This document shows positions 11,085-22,639 of a DNA stretch of 64,000 bases, in pieces (within the stretch, counting starts at the first letter, position 1; each line of letters starts with the position of its first letter). The stretch spans positions 52,397,688 to 52,461,687 of the forward strand of contig NC_135725.1 in the NCBI RefSeq assembly GCF_964656455.1, read 5' to 3'. The notes below the pieces were generated by a model. The model was given only the letters and a program-made list of their open reading frames with translations, had not been told where the DNA came from and searched no databases. Source of the DNA: Halichoerus grypus. Its lineage: Eukaryota > Chordata > Mammalia > Carnivora > Phocidae. A program made the translations under genes and the position numbers.

Positions 11085-11545
11085 GGGCAGGCATAGAGAA
11101 ACAGGGAAAGCGTGTGCCAACTTCCATTTTCTCAGGAAATGAACATACAGCTTGACAACAAGTAATTACTCATTTTCCCAGTGTGAAATCGCAGTCTGAC
11201 CAGTCCAGCAAGAGGGGACTTTATCATGCCAATGGGTGGTATTATTTCTTCACGTTGTCTGCGCTGACTAGACTCCTGGTGATAGAGAAGTTGTGTTCGT
11301 ACTTTCAGTGAAGGAGGAAGGTGGTGTGTGGGCTCTGGGACCCAGGGCCCAGCCAGAGGAAATATCTCCTCATATATGGCTCTTCCCTCTACTCGATCTA
11401 CTTTTAGAGTGAAAAGACTTCAATCTGGGCAATTAATTAAAATAGGGTATATCTCAGGCAGGTAAAACACCAGTGCAGGATTGGTAATAGATGACCAGAA
11501 GAGGAGAGATGGGCCATGATTTTCTGCGTGGTTTTTCCCAGCAAC
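11085..11545. other. No recognisable gene or repeat
   Basis: The edge near 11000-11080 may hold a MIR 3' end ('aaaagcactacatagatgcg'). The remainder is single-copy-looking sequence without a supported feature. Confidence 0.45.
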
Positions 11546-11549
11546 ATAC

Positions 11550-11710
11550 CTTTTGTTTATCTGATTTCCCCTCTCTGTATCTGTTTGCTTATCTGTAGAA
11601 TGGGGATAGTAATATTTATTTGATAAGGCTGTTGTGAAAGATAAATATGTAAAGAGTTTGGAATAGTGTCTAGCATGTAGTAAGCTCTTAATAAATGCTA
11701 TTTTTATTGT
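11550..11710 (+). mobile_element. MIR SINE, 3' two-thirds
   Basis: 'tatctgtagaatggggatag', then 'ggctgttgtgaaagataaat' and 'tgtctagcatgtagtaagct' with 'cttaataaatgct' follow the MIR consensus closely. Confidence 0.85.
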
Positions 11711-12135
11711 CAACAGCCCATCATTTCTTATAAACATGGATCAGTTTGACAGGACTCAGTTTTTCCCACCTAGGCAGAGAAGGAGGAATAAGGTAGATTC
11801 TCAGCATGTCACCTAATGGCCAAACACACATTAGCCCCAGGATATGACCAGGACTCAGACTTTTTAGGGTGCTCCTGTTTATCAGATCAAAACCATCTTT
11901 CCCTGGTCCTTCTCCCTCATAGTTGTTATATCAGAAGCAGGAAGATGATACATCTTTGGTTTACTTTCCCTAAGACTCAGAGGGCTCTAATAATAATTAA
12001 CTCACTATTTTATATGACATAGAAGTACAGTTTAATAAATCATAATATTCTTCTGATTAGACTGTGTTAATCAGTTTACAGTTATTTTTCATTTTTAATT
12101 TTAGACTTCAGAAAAGTTGCAAAAATAGTACAGAT

Positions 12136-12333
12136 TTTTTTTTTAAAGATTTTATTTATTTATTTGACAGAGAGAGATATAGCGAGAGAGGGAACACAAG
12201 CAGGGGGAGTGGGAGAGGGAGAAGCAGGCCTCCCACCGAGCAGGGAACCCGATGTGGGGCTCAATCCCAGGACCCTGGGACCATGACCTGAGCCGAAGGC
12301 AGATGCTTAATGACTGAGCCACCCAGGCGCCCC
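12136..12333 (-). mobile_element. CAN SINE inserted in L1M
   Basis: Near-consensus body. The perfect 9-bp TSD agtacagat is at 12127-12135 and 12334-12342. The host L1M reads continuously once the SINE and one TSD copy are disregarded. Confidence 0.95.
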
Positions 12334-13183
12334 AGTACAGATAATTTCTTATAGGCTCTTCACCCAGCTTCCCCTAAGATTACTGTCTCACATTATCAAA
12401 CTGAGAAAGTTACCTTGGCACAATACTATTAACCCAAGTACAGACTTTATTTTGATTTTCACAGTTTTCCCACTCATGACCTTTTTCTGTTCTAGGATTG
12501 TGTCCAAGGTCCCACATTGCATATAGTTGTCGTGTCTCCTTAGTCTCCTTACTCTGCAACTGTTTTTCTGTCTTTCCCTGTCTTTCATGACCCTTTTGGA
12601 GAGTTCTGGTCAGCTGTTATCTTGATTTGGTTTTATCTGGTGTTTTCCCACAACGAGAGTGGGGTTATACATTATTGAAAAGAATAACACAGTGATGAGC
12701 CCTTCTCAGTGTAAGATGTCCTATTATGGGTGGTGTGAACTTTGATTGCTTGCTTGGTTCAGGTGGTAGCTGCCAGGTGTCTCAACTGTTATTATTTTCC
12801 TCTTTGCAGTCAGTTGATATCTTGGGGAGAGATACTTTGAGACTATGCAAATAACTTATTTCTTCTCAAACTTTCATCCACTAGTTTTAGCATTCATCTG
12901 TGGATCTTGCCTGCAACAATTTCTGGTGTTTTAAGAGTGATTTTCTATTCCCTCATTTCCCCCCACATTTATTAATTGGAATTCATTTGAAGAAAGAGCT
13001 TTCTTTTCTCCATTTACTGATTTATTCAATTATTTACATCAGTATAGATGCATGTATACTAACTTGCTTTATTTTATGGGTTATAATGTGATGCTATCAC
13101 TTTTTTGTTGCTCAAATTGTTCTACTTTTGGCCATTGTGAGCTCTTTCAGGTTGGGTCCTGTGGCCTTTCCACATTCTCCCTT

Positions 13184-13512
13184 TTTTTTTTTTTTAAGTT
13201 TGTTTGTTTATTTATTAAAGATTTTATATATTTATTTGACAGAGAGAGACACGGTGAGAGAGGGAACACAAGCAGGGGGAGTGGGAGAGGGAGAAGCAGG
13301 CTTCCTGCCGAGCAGGGAGCCCGATGCGGGGCTTGATCCCAGGACCCTGGGATCATGACCTGAGCCGAAGGCAGATGCTTAACGACTGAGCCACCCAGGC
13401 ATCCCTATTTATTTATTTTTTAAAGTAATCTCTACACCCAACGTGGGCTTGAACTCAGGACCTCAAGATCAAGAGTTGCACACTCTTCCCACTGACCCAG
13501 CCAGGCGCTCCC
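13184..13512 (-). mobile_element. Older tRNA-type CAN SINE split by a younger one
   Basis: The right part (13406-13512) reads 'aagtaatctctacacccaac', 'ttgaactcaggacctcaaga' and 'ctgacccagccaggcgctcc', a short early CAN SINE type. Its T-rich tail begins at 13184 and is broken at about 13214 by a second complete SINE. The nested order gives relative ages. Confidence 0.8.
13215..13405 (-). mobile_element. Younger CAN SINE nested in older SINE
   Basis: Near-consensus copy from 'taaagattttatatatttat' to 'gagccacccaggcatccc', inserted into the poly(T) of the older SINE. 'tttattta'-like sequence lies on both sides. Confidence 0.88.
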
Positions 13513-13960
13513 CCCCTATTCTTTTTTTGAGCACTTGTACATTTTAGAATTTTAAGATGCTTCAGACTCATCTTGTGTTTTCCCTGCCTCAGGCTTGGAA
13601 TCAACCACTTCTTCAAAGAAATCCTTTGGTTCTTTTTATTGGAGAATGGCTTTTAGAAACAAAGATCTGAGCAGTAGGTGGGCTCATTGCTACCAGGGTG
13701 TCATTGTTCTTCCTTCTTTCCTTATCTGTAACTTCTTTCCTGAGCATGAGAAACCTGGTCCTTATTATCTATAGTATGTTTACTTATTTTGTTTAACCCT
13801 AGTAAAAGATCAAGGGGTTTCAGAATTGCTATCCCAAATCCCCATGAGAAACAAATTTACTGAATCCAGTATGAGTTCAAAATTTTTTAAAATTCATAAT
13901 ACATTCTGTGCGATTATACTCACTATCTGCATGGTAATCATTATGATTTTTTCCAAGGAA

Positions 13961-14900
13961 GGACAACCTTTATAAAAAGTATTGTCATACGCAAACGGGA
14001 AGGTGCTTCACCTACTTCATTTCATTTCCTAAAAACTTCAGAAAATTATTTTTATCTGGTAAGTACTGTTTGGAAGTTAAGGTTGGAAACACTATATTTA
14101 ATGCATAGTTTATAGTATATGTTCATGCTTTACTGTTTTGGGAAGTATATAGTTCTAAATAAAAAGTAAAAGATGCCACATAATTCCTTTAGTTTTTTTT
14201 TAAGTCAGGAATAATAACATTCTTTGCAGAATATGAAGATAGAAATCTGCTCTGGGGAGTCATGACAGCTGTGCTTGAGATTCAGGGGCTCAGATGAACA
14301 GACTAGGTAAAGTAATAGCTCTTACAGAATGACGTGTGAATAAGACAAATCCCCGTTTGTGGATGGCATGCACATGGGTGAATGCACGCACACATATGTA
14401 CAAGCATACGTGTGTGCATGTGCATGTATATGTGGGCACACATATAGTCCAGGCCAATGGCTCATTTTCCAAATCAGTTTCCTCATCCAATTATGTTCTT
14501 GATATGTGCTTTCTGTCTGAAACATCTGAGCATTGTGAGGAAGGAACCTTGTGAATGTGTGTGTGTGTGAATGTGAACCTTGAGAATTCCAAAATATTTT
14601 GCAGTTGTGTTCAAAAACAGCTTACCTGTTACCCAAGATAATGTTATTTTACCCTATAGTCACATCTTAGATGATGATAGTAAGTGATATTTCCAGTTTG
14701 ATCCTTTTAGTTATCACCCTTGGCTCTGTATAACTTTTGGCTATTTCAGATTTGTTTCTGAAGGATAAAAAATTTCCATTTCTTACAGAATGAAACTTTG
14801 AGGATGTTAAGAATATGTTCCAAGGATGACAGTAACCCCAAAGAGGACTCCCCTGACCCCAGATGTCTCTTCTCCCCTAAGACAAGATGTGAAACAATTG
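13961..14900. other. Single-copy-looking sequence with alternating purine-pyrimidine patches
   Basis: A TG/CA-rich patch with many 'cacaca' and 'gtgtgcatgtgcatg' elements is at about 14370-14450. A short (GT)n is at 14556-14569. I see no gene or clear interspersed repeat elsewhere. Confidence 0.5.
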
Positions 14901-14910
14901 CAACATTGTT

Positions 14911-15107
14911 TTTTTTTTTTAAAGATTTTATTTATTTATTTATTTGACACACAGAGAGAGAGAGAACACAAGTAGGCAGAGCGGTAGAGAGGGAGAAACA
15001 GGCTTCCCACTGAGAAGAGAGCATGATGCAGGGTTCGATCCCAGGGCCCTGAGATCATGACGTGAGCTGAAGGCAGATGCTTAACCAAATGAGCCACCCA
15101 GGCACCT
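14911..15107 (-). mobile_element. CAN SINE, full length
   Basis: T run, 'aaagattttatttatttatt', standard body and 'gagccacccaggcaccta'. A 17-bp TSD (acaattgcaacattgtt) at 14894-14910 repeats at 15108-15124 with one mismatch. This is the last CAN SINE before a gap of over 14 kb. Confidence 0.95.
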
Positions 15108-15124
15108 ACAATTGCAGCATTGTT

Positions 15125-16239
15125 AACAGAACTCGTCATCAAAAGCTTAGAGTCACATCTTGAGTATTGAGGAAATCTCACCAAGGTGCAGAGTACTTAA
15201 GATCCTTGACAACATTTTGTGAGTTGATTAAAGATCCTGTGCTCTTGCTTCAGTTTCACATTTAGAGAAATGGGAGTCCCCAGAGGATAGAGGCATGTGC
15301 CTCTAAGGGCAAGCCTGTGACATACCATCCTGCATTGCCAGTGAGTCTGCCCCTCCTCCCCTACCTCCATCCCCCGTCGAGATTCCCTCCGAGACTTGAT
15401 GGCAAGGCCATGACAGAAGGTTGCGATTTGGTGGGATGCCTACTAGATTGGAATCAGAAGACCTGGTTAGGAATCCAGGTGTTGATCAGATGCGGCAGAA
15501 CGTTGAAAGCATTTGCACCATATTGAGCACCCACTGGCCCTCAAATGTTGATTCTGAATCTGAAATTGAAAAGTCAAAGTTTTGAAAGTCAAGGTTTACT
15601 CTATTTTATATGCACTGTTTAATAATGGGATAAAAATATATACTAGAAGAGGTCAGGCTTTTAATAATCCAATATAGTGAATCTCTTAATTCTTAATAAA
15701 AAAGTATAAAAAGATGAAATAATCTAGCCTGTAATTATTCTGCCAAGTCATGAGGTGTAAGCAGGTAATTTTAGAATGTTCTATAACTGTGCTTTGAACC
15801 ATAGGTTGCATTAAAAGTCAGGGTAGTAATTTTTCAGGTCTCCCATGGCAGGATTTATTTTCTTAATATAGAAGTGTTCAGTTCATCATGCGAGCATTTT
15901 TATACAGGTTAGACCTCTTCTCCATGCCCTCAGATTTCTTTGTGTCCATCTACTTATGCTTATCCACAGCATGTGTGCAGTGCATTTGAGTGCATGTTCA
16001 CTTACACACACACACACACACACATACACACACACCTCAGTACATGCAAATTAAACCAAGTACACATAATTGGTCACCTTTTGCCTTATAATTTGGATTT
16101 GGGGGGGAAAAATCCTCTCCTGTTTTTCTTCTTTCAAGAAAACTATGGAGAAATATATTAGCATCCTCACATTTATTGGCCTCATGCACTCCCATTCTTC
16201 CCTCACACGTAAACCTCATAATCTTGCCAAGGTTTTCTA
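15125..16239. other. Single-copy-looking stretch
   Basis: No gene is supported. A weak MIR-like piece lies near 15440-15500 ('agattggaatcagaagacct'). The tract 15600-15700 is AT-rich. Confidence 0.45.
16004..16035. repeat. (CA)n microsatellite
   Basis: About 16 CA units with a single interruption ('cacatacaca'). Confidence 0.95.
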
Positions 16240-17090
16240 ATATTGGCATGTCAAATGCAGATTACAAACCCCCGTGGGCTGGATTCACACTGGCCTCTTG
16301 GCTTTTTACAGAACCTTACATAGCCTTGTCACTAGCTTGATGTTAAAGCAAATAATGCTAGCATCCTTTGTGAGGTCTTTGCACTGAAAACCGAGGAAAT
16401 TCGACCACAATAAACCTGCTGCGAATAAAATCAGGCACTGCTGTAATTATTAGGTCAGAGGCAGGTAAGCGCAATTATTTCTTTACTGAACAAAGACAGG
16501 AGGGGAGTAGCTGGCTCTACAATGAGGGCAAGGTGCACAAGGGCTGGGGATGCTCAATCTAGAAGCCCACATGCCTTCAACACCCACAATCCTGCTTCCT
16601 ATGTATTTTTCCTCTCTATGCTATTCTTTTTCTTTGTTTTTAAAAGCAGTCCTAAATTGCTTAACATTTTTTTTTTCCCTCCTCACACTTCTTTCTGTGC
16701 TTACAGGCAAGGACAGTAAATTAAGCATATCTAAGGATTTAATGCTGAAAATCACCTTGGATAATTGGCTTAAGGGGTTGAAGCATGCTTTTCCCTCCAT
16801 CTCCTTGTCTTAATGCTACTTCTCCTCCGAGGGTACATCTGTCAATAATTGATGGAGCTTTCTTGGGTAAATGAGCTGTTGCTTGGGACATTATAAATCA
16901 TATTTGGAATCAAGTTTGTTTTCAAGCTGCTTTTAAAGTGTCAGTGCTGTGCTAACTGAACAGAAAATGCTAAATGTTTGAGGGAGTAGTACAAGCCCTC
17001 AAGTGTTAAAGGCATGAGCCGGATTTAAGAGAACAAATGGAATTTATACCCTCTGAGGAAACAAGAATACATCTATTTTATCAGAAAACC
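16240..17090. promoter_or_regulatory. Candidate conserved non-coding block (enhancer-like)
   Basis: No interspersed repeat can be recognised over 850 bases. Homeodomain-type cores are frequent: 'gtaattattagg' at 16444, 'caattatt' at 16472, 'ggataattgg' at 16759 and 'gtcaataattgatgg' at 16842. Balanced AT-rich composition without decay signatures, inside a SINE-free 14 kb, is typical of vertebrate developmental enhancers. Conservation itself cannot be seen here; this is an inference. Confidence 0.35.
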
Positions 17091-17119
17091 ATGTAGATGT
17101 GGCAAGGGACTTCCAGAAG

Positions 17120-17345
17120 GACCTGCCTGAGTACCTACTGCGTGCTGGGCACTGTGATCCATGATTCACTTAGGGTGCCTGAGTTAATCCTCAAAACAGA
17201 CTCACCTGGCAGGTGTTATATGACTCTTCTAGAGATGAAGAAACAGAGGCTCAGAAAGGTTCGTTACCTCCTCCGCGTGTGCTGTGAGCAAGTGGTAGAT
17301 TTGAAATTGGACTCAGTGGGACTGTGGAGTCCTCGCTCTTCTTAC
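17120..17345 (-). mobile_element. MIR SINE
   Basis: In reverse-complement order: 'cctactgcgtgctgggcact', 'gagttaatcctcaaaacaga', 'gagatgaagaaacagaggct' and 'cagaaaggttcgttacctcc', then 'gagcaagtggtagatttgaa'. This is a nearly complete MIR. Confidence 0.85.
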
Positions 17346-17749
17346 TCCATCGGAAGTTGGACATGCTCTGTGGCATGGTCTTCAGTCTTTGTTTGGTGGG
17401 GTCCTGGTGGTTTTCATGTGTTTGGTGTTGAGACAGGCCAGTGGCCCCTATCACCAAACCCCTCGCAGATCTCTTAGCTCTGCGGCTTCACTTTTATCTG
17501 TTTTGTATAGAGGGCTTGAGCATGAAATGTTGATAGAAAGTTTCTGCTGGTAAAAGGAGTTTGAAAACCACAGCTGTGTGAGAACAGTAAAAAAATCTAT
17601 CTTATAAAATAAAGACATTAGCATATGTAAGAACATGTCTGCTATGTAAAAAGTTGGAAAATATTTTGCTCCTTTCTCTGCCTCAAAATGCATTCCCAAA
17701 CAACATTCTAGAATGGCCCTCCTCTAAGCACTGCTTCAGCATGAGAACT

Positions 17750-17940
17750 AAGCTCAGACTGAGTCCTGTGTTTTCATTTTTGCTCAGACAGTCTTCAGTC
17801 TTATTTTCCTGTTTCCGCATCTGTAGGCTGAAGACAATACCGCTCATGCTACCAACCTCAGAACCTATTTGTGACGATCAAAGGTGACCAAAAATAAAAA
17901 GAACAATGGCTAGGATAGAAGGTATTGCTACTATTGCATT
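17750..17940 (+). mobile_element. MIR SINE fragment
   Basis: 'ttattttcctgtttccgcat' with 'ctgtaggctgaagacaatac' and 'ttgtgacgatcaaaggtgac' parallels MIR 'cctcagtttcctcatctgta' and its downstream part. Confidence 0.65.
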
Positions 17941-18990
17941 TTTTTGTTTTTGTTTTTTTTAGTGATCTATCTGAATCTTTTAGTTAAGATTTTAAAGGCA
18001 AAATGTTAAGAGTTGAGGGTATTTTAGCATGAGACAGATGGTGATGTAAAAGGCATAAAACTATTTTAAAAGCTCATTCAGAATAATTATTTTAGAGATA
18101 ATGGTTTATTAAGTTCTTAATATCTGCCCTTGAGTTTTAGTTATTCACAATATTGGCTGCTGTTAATTTTCAAACTTTCTAGTGAAAAGATACAATAATG
18201 AATCACTTTGCTTTTTTTCTTCCTAATTGTCAGGGCAAGTAAATGCTAAATTTGAAAGGATGAAATGGCTGATACGAGACCAGAATTATCATCTGACTCA
18301 AGCTGATTTGATATAAGGAGGAGTTGTTTCCTGAATGTCTCTGTCATTCTTCCTTCCCTTCCTCCTACTTTTCTTCCCTGCTTTCCAGCAAACACTTATT
18401 AGACACCAGCGGTGTGCACATGTGAACATAGTCTCTGCTCTAAAGGTGCTCAGTCCAACATCTAAATAAATACACACTTCACTGTGATCACTCCCATGCC
18501 AGGTCTGCCTTCCCCTTACATGACGCCGCTGCAAACACCAGTGGGAGCCCCGAGGGCGAGATGCTCAGTGTGCATGGGGAGGTCCAATGAGGTCTCTTGG
18601 TGAGTGTTGAGCTACTAACAGCATGGATGACTTCATCTCCATGTTTCTTGGCTTCTTTTTTTCTAGTTACTTCTATTTCAACCCACTTGAACCCTGCTTA
18701 TTCTCTTGGCCTTGTAATACAAAAGGATTCTCCTCTGCTAAAATCCTGGGGACTTTCTATATTTTATGCTCTTTTTCTTAGTTATCCTAGCTACATCTGT
18801 TTTTGACTTCACTAAGAGCTGAGATCTGTAGACACCTACTTCCATGATTCTTCTTCTTCCCTTGTCCCCCTCGAAGACCCTCCTGCCCTCCCTCTTCTTC
18901 TGCTTTATCTCTTTCTCATTCCATCCCTCTGCCACCCCTCATTTTGCAAAATCAGAGACAAGAAGGTTAGATTAGTTATGGGAGACCTGA
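17941..18990. other. No supported gene
   Basis: Contains a T-rich patch at 17939-17960. At 18385-18480 the pattern 'aacacttattagacaccagc' resembles old interspersed sequence. The rest is pyrimidine-rich (18820-18920) and unrecognised. Confidence 0.4.
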
Positions 18991-19039
18991 GGAGAATGTA
19001 TGGAGAAAATTGAGAAGAAAACAGATTTGAGAACCAATA

Positions 19040-19160
19040 CTTTAATATTTTAATCTTGTTTTCCACTCTTCGCTGAATCCTCTTCAGATTTTCTGTAACT
19101 TTCTCAAATTTGATTTTCAATTGTTTTGGCTCATAGAAGGAAGACATAGTTTCTGAATAG
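19040..19160 (-). mobile_element. Possible CR1/L3-like relic
   Basis: 'cgctgaatcctcttcagatt' followed by 'ttctgtaactttctcaaat' recalls the reverse-complement CR1-family motif 'gcatcctctccagcttctcc'. It is short and highly diverged, so the call is tentative. Confidence 0.25.
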
Positions 19161-19599
19161 TACCTGTGGGGGCAAGGTCTTCTTTTTACAGACAAGACTG
19201 CAGTTGATCGTGCTGGGTTGTGCAATTAATGTCTGTTGGTACAACCAGACCTATTTCTTAAGGATTCTGTATTTGGAGGCATTCAGTCTCTGCCATTTTA
19301 AGACAGTAGCCCCAAAAGGCACTTTTCCCTGCAGCAGAGGCCAGATTTGCAGGGCACTTGAATGAAAAGCTTTGTTTGCTGTGCATTAAAAGGAGAATTA
19401 AATTACAGAGCAGGATTGAGGTGAAATTGCAGGAGCCTCCTCTCTGTCCAGCCTCATACCTAATTGTACCCACTTTTCCCTGCAGGGCTGCTTTTCTTTC
19501 TTGAATCTGAGTGGTCGGCCCATGCTGTCGTAGCAGGGCCCGGTCAGGAGGAACATGTCTGAAGGTCTCAAATGGGTCTGCTGCAGTCTGTCAACTGCC

Positions 19600-19830
19600 A
19601 CAATCAAAAGCTCACAATCTTTGGAGCAAGACTGCCCTGGTTCAAATCCCAGTTCTATCACTGATTGTCCATGAGCTTGGACAAGTGACTAATCTCTCTA
19701 AACCACTTAAAAAAAAATCTGTAAAATGGGGTACATAAAAATGATTTTTGTCCTAGGTCGTGTGAGGATTAACTGAGATCATGATAGCTCTATCTAGTCC
19801 TTGATAATGGTAAGACCTAGCATTTGTTGT
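19600..19830 (+). mobile_element. MIR SINE
   Basis: 'gactgccctggttcaaatcc', 'cttggacaagtgactaatct', 'ctgtaaaatggggtacataa' and 'gtgtgaggattaactgagat' follow MIR in order. Confidence 0.88.
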
Positions 19831-19999
19831 AGGATTGACAAATTTCTGTGGAAATCAGTAATTAGAGTTAGGACAGTGAATGAAGATAAACTTTTCCTGA
19901 TTCACCTAAAGTTAAGGGTTTGTCCAGGTGAATTTGTGTAACTCCTCTTAGTGTTTATCTTAGAATATTGCTAAATACTCATACTAGCTGATGTTGAGT

Positions 20000-20190
20000 C
20001 AGACACCAAAGTGACTGTTTTAACTTTAGGAGCTCATTTAATCCTCCTCACAATTCTGCTAGGTAGGTGAAAGTATCCCCATGGCAAAGATGAGACTATT
20101 GAGGCTTGGAAATGTTAGGTAATTTGTCTGAGGATTCATACCTAGGTCTGTCTGTGCTAAAGCCTTTATTCTGCTACCACACCATGGCTT
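20000..20190 (-). mobile_element. MIR SINE
   Basis: 'gctcatttaatcctcctcac', 'gctaggtaggtgaaagtatc', 'ttgaggcttggaaatgttag' and 'gtaatttgtctgaggattca' form an inverted MIR. Confidence 0.85.
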
Positions 20191-20594
20191 TTGATCAGCT
20201 GGTTATTGTCACCAGGTAGCTTGTTTTTTTCTGAAATTGTCTACCACTTCCAAACCGGACTTTGAAATGTCCCCCTTTCTACCGCATTGGGCACAGACTC
20301 AAAATTCTAGTTATTCATTTACTCACTCCTGTGTCTTCTGCATATTCAGGGATCATATCCTCCTGGCTGTTTGTTCATGGAAAGTGCTCTCTGCAGATCT
20401 AAACCTATCCTTTCTCTAAGGTTGGGCTTAGAACTTATCTTCTGTAAGAAACATCCATCCTGTGGTTAAGATGCATATTCAATCTAGTGCCATATTGATC
20501 TCCCCTTTTATGAATTCTTACCTGTGCATTTTAAAGAGTATAACATTGTATAGTACTTAGTCATTCTTACATGAAATAGTCGTCATTGTCACCA

Positions 20595-20820
20595 TCACAT
20601 TTATTGAACACTTGCTTGGTGCTAAACTCTTGACAAGCCTTATCTCACTTAATCTCATGTGAACTCTACTAGTTAGGTTCATCTAAAATCCTCATTTTAT
20701 AGAGGAGTAAGTTGCAATTTTGAGAGGTTAAGTGACATGCCTAAAGTCACAAAGATGATGGAGCCAGGATTCAAATATTCTCCCCTTGGAGCCCAATCTC
20801 TTATTCACTACATTTGCCAC
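20595..20820 (-). mobile_element. MIR SINE
   Basis: 'tattgaacacttgcttggtg', 'tctcacttaatctcatgtga', 'gagaggttaagtgacatgcc' and 'gagccaggattcaaatattc' give the full inverted MIR order. Confidence 0.88.
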
Positions 20821-21394
20821 CCACTTTAGTCCTGTGTTCTCAAATGCAATGTGAGGTCGCCCCTAGAGTTCATCCCGTAGTACCAAGGCACTTGATGAAG
20901 GGAGTTTCGCTGGTTGGTTCATTCAGTGGATGTTTTGAGTGCATATACTGTGGTGGTCATTGAGGATGGTACAAACAAAGGCCGGTTCTGATCCTTACCT
21001 ATCTTCACAGGGGTCTATCAGACCACTCAGGCCATAGAAAGTACTTCAATATCCATCTCGTCTATAGAATGAGGGACGAGGAGTTATTGACCTCTAATGA
21101 AAAACAGGTCACAGATCAATGGGTGGGTGTCCAATACCTTGAACTGATGATATTCGGTTCCACTACTCCATTTCTGGTGGTCAGTTGGATCCATTGATCA
21201 CATTTACCTTAATTACTTTTGGGAGGAAGCTCTTTAGTTTCTTCCATGTCTGAAGAAAAATGCATGCAACTGTTTTCTTGAAAAGATGAAATTGTGCATG
21301 GAAGAGAAGATCATTAACAGTGACGGTAAGGAGACAAAGCAAATTGCAGTGTAACCTGGCTCTCTGCCAGTAAAATTAACACAATCCTAGCAAC

Positions 21395-21620
21395 TGTCTC
21401 ACTGTTCGCTGTATGCTAGGCACTGCTCTAAACACCTTATATATAGTTTATTTAATCCTCACAACAACCCTATGTGGTGGGAATAGTATTTTAAGATTAT
21501 CATAGATTTATAAATCATCTCAGGGAGATTAAAGAATATGGCCATGAGTCACAGGGCCATGAGTCATCACTTGGTCCGCCTAACACCCATGGCCAAATTC
21601 TAACCACTTTATTGTACTGT
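21395..21620 (-). mobile_element. MIR SINE with internal tandem duplication
   Basis: 'gtatgctaggcactgctcta', 'tttaatcctcacaacaaccc' and 'tatgtggtgggaatagtatt' are inverted MIR. A 14-bp unit 'ggccatgagtcaca' is duplicated at 21540-21567. Confidence 0.85.
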
Positions 21621-21704
21621 CTACCAGAGTCTCTTATGGTGGATAACTTCTTACAGGTCGTGGTGGGAGGGGACAGGAAAGGGAACAGAAAGAGAAAGGA
21701 CCCA

Positions 21705-21885
21705 CCTCACATTGGTTGAACTCTAAATATTGTGGAGGCACTTTATATAACTAAAACTCTGTAAGATCAGAATCGTCTCTTCGTTTTACAGATGAAAAAA
21801 CTGAGTTTTTGAGGTTAAGTGACTTTCTCGACGTCATTCTCTTGGCAAGTATAGAATTCAGCTTTGAATCAGCCCGTGCTCTCTC
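21705..21885 (-). mobile_element. MIR SINE
   Basis: 'cgttttacagatgaaaaaac', 'tgaggttaagtgactttctc' and 'ttcagctttgaatcagcccg' follow the inverted MIR core. It lies under 100 bases from the previous MIR. Confidence 0.82.
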
Positions 21886-22129
21886 TGCCCCCTCTGAAGT
21901 ATTTAAATAGAAGACCCTTCTTGTTCCATAATGTATCTGTGAGCTATGGCAACATCTACATTCTGTGGCATTTTCCTTTTCATAAACAGCTTGTGTTTTG
22001 GAACTCTATTTTTGTAGTCCTCCTTAAGAAATTATATTTGCTACAAAAAAGAATGAAAATTTGAGTGATACGGTAGAACAAAATATGACTGACTGACTAG
22101 GGCAAGGTTGAAAGATGGTGCTTTTCAGC

Positions 22130-22290
22130 GTTTTGTGTCCTGTTCTTAACTCTCTTGTCAGCTAGTTACATGGAGAAGTGACAAAACCACTTTATCTTCC
22201 TGGGGTTTAGTTTCTACAGTGGAAGAGTTGGAGGAGATGGTTTCAGTGTCCTTTACAACCACAGAACTCTGTGATGGTTTGAAGGCCAAA
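22130..22290 (+). mobile_element. MIR/MIR3-type SINE
   Basis: 'gagaagtgacaaaaccactt', 'cttcctggggtttagtttct' and 'agttggaggagatggtttca', ending 'gtgtcctttacaaccaca', match the MIR variant whose tail reads 'gactagatgatctctaaggt'. Confidence 0.6.
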
Positions 22291-22639
22291 CTGTAGAGAG
22301 TTCGAGCTTTGGAAAGGATCGGCTTGAGAGGATCAGCTCTATCTCCCAATCCTTCCACACCTTTGCATACCTGATGCAGGCTCTTGGGTCTCTTGCCATA
22401 AGTCCTTGCCTTGCATCTTTTTACCACAGTGTCTTAGTTTGTCTTTAGATTTGCTGTCTTGCCCCAAGACCCAAAACAAATATCCTATTTGAAACATTCT
22501 CATATTATATAAGACGAAATAACCCCTTGAAAAAAATGTTGAACTATCACGAAGCTCTTTACTTACTCAGTTAACGACCTCTCGTGGGGAGATACAGAAC
22601 GAATAATGGAATCTGTACCACCAGCTCTCACCTCAAACA

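Larger units (their letters stand above)
12060..13960. mobile_element. Old L1M-type LINE, non-coding portion
   Basis: 'agttgcaaaaatagtacaga', 'ttcacccagcttcccctaag', 'ggcacaatactattaaccca' and 'ctttcatgaccc' are well-known diverged L1M sequence. So is 'gagatactttgagactatgc' at 12831, and the stretch continues through 'tattggagaatggcttttag' at 13639. CAN SINEs at 12136 and 13184-13512 interrupt it. Subfamily and orientation are not fixed from memory. Confidence 0.6.

Noticed and set aside
13052..13358. Overlapping open frames on both strands
   Set aside because: They are translations of the nested CAN SINEs. The same peptide patterns recur at every SINE copy (for example 613-900, 47359-47586, 55022-55333).
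14370..14450. TG/CA-rich patch as a possible regulatory element
   Set aside because: Composition is explained by a decayed CA/TG microsatellite, with no motif beyond that.
17097..17477. 126-codon open frame
   Set aside because: Most of it lies in an inverted MIR.
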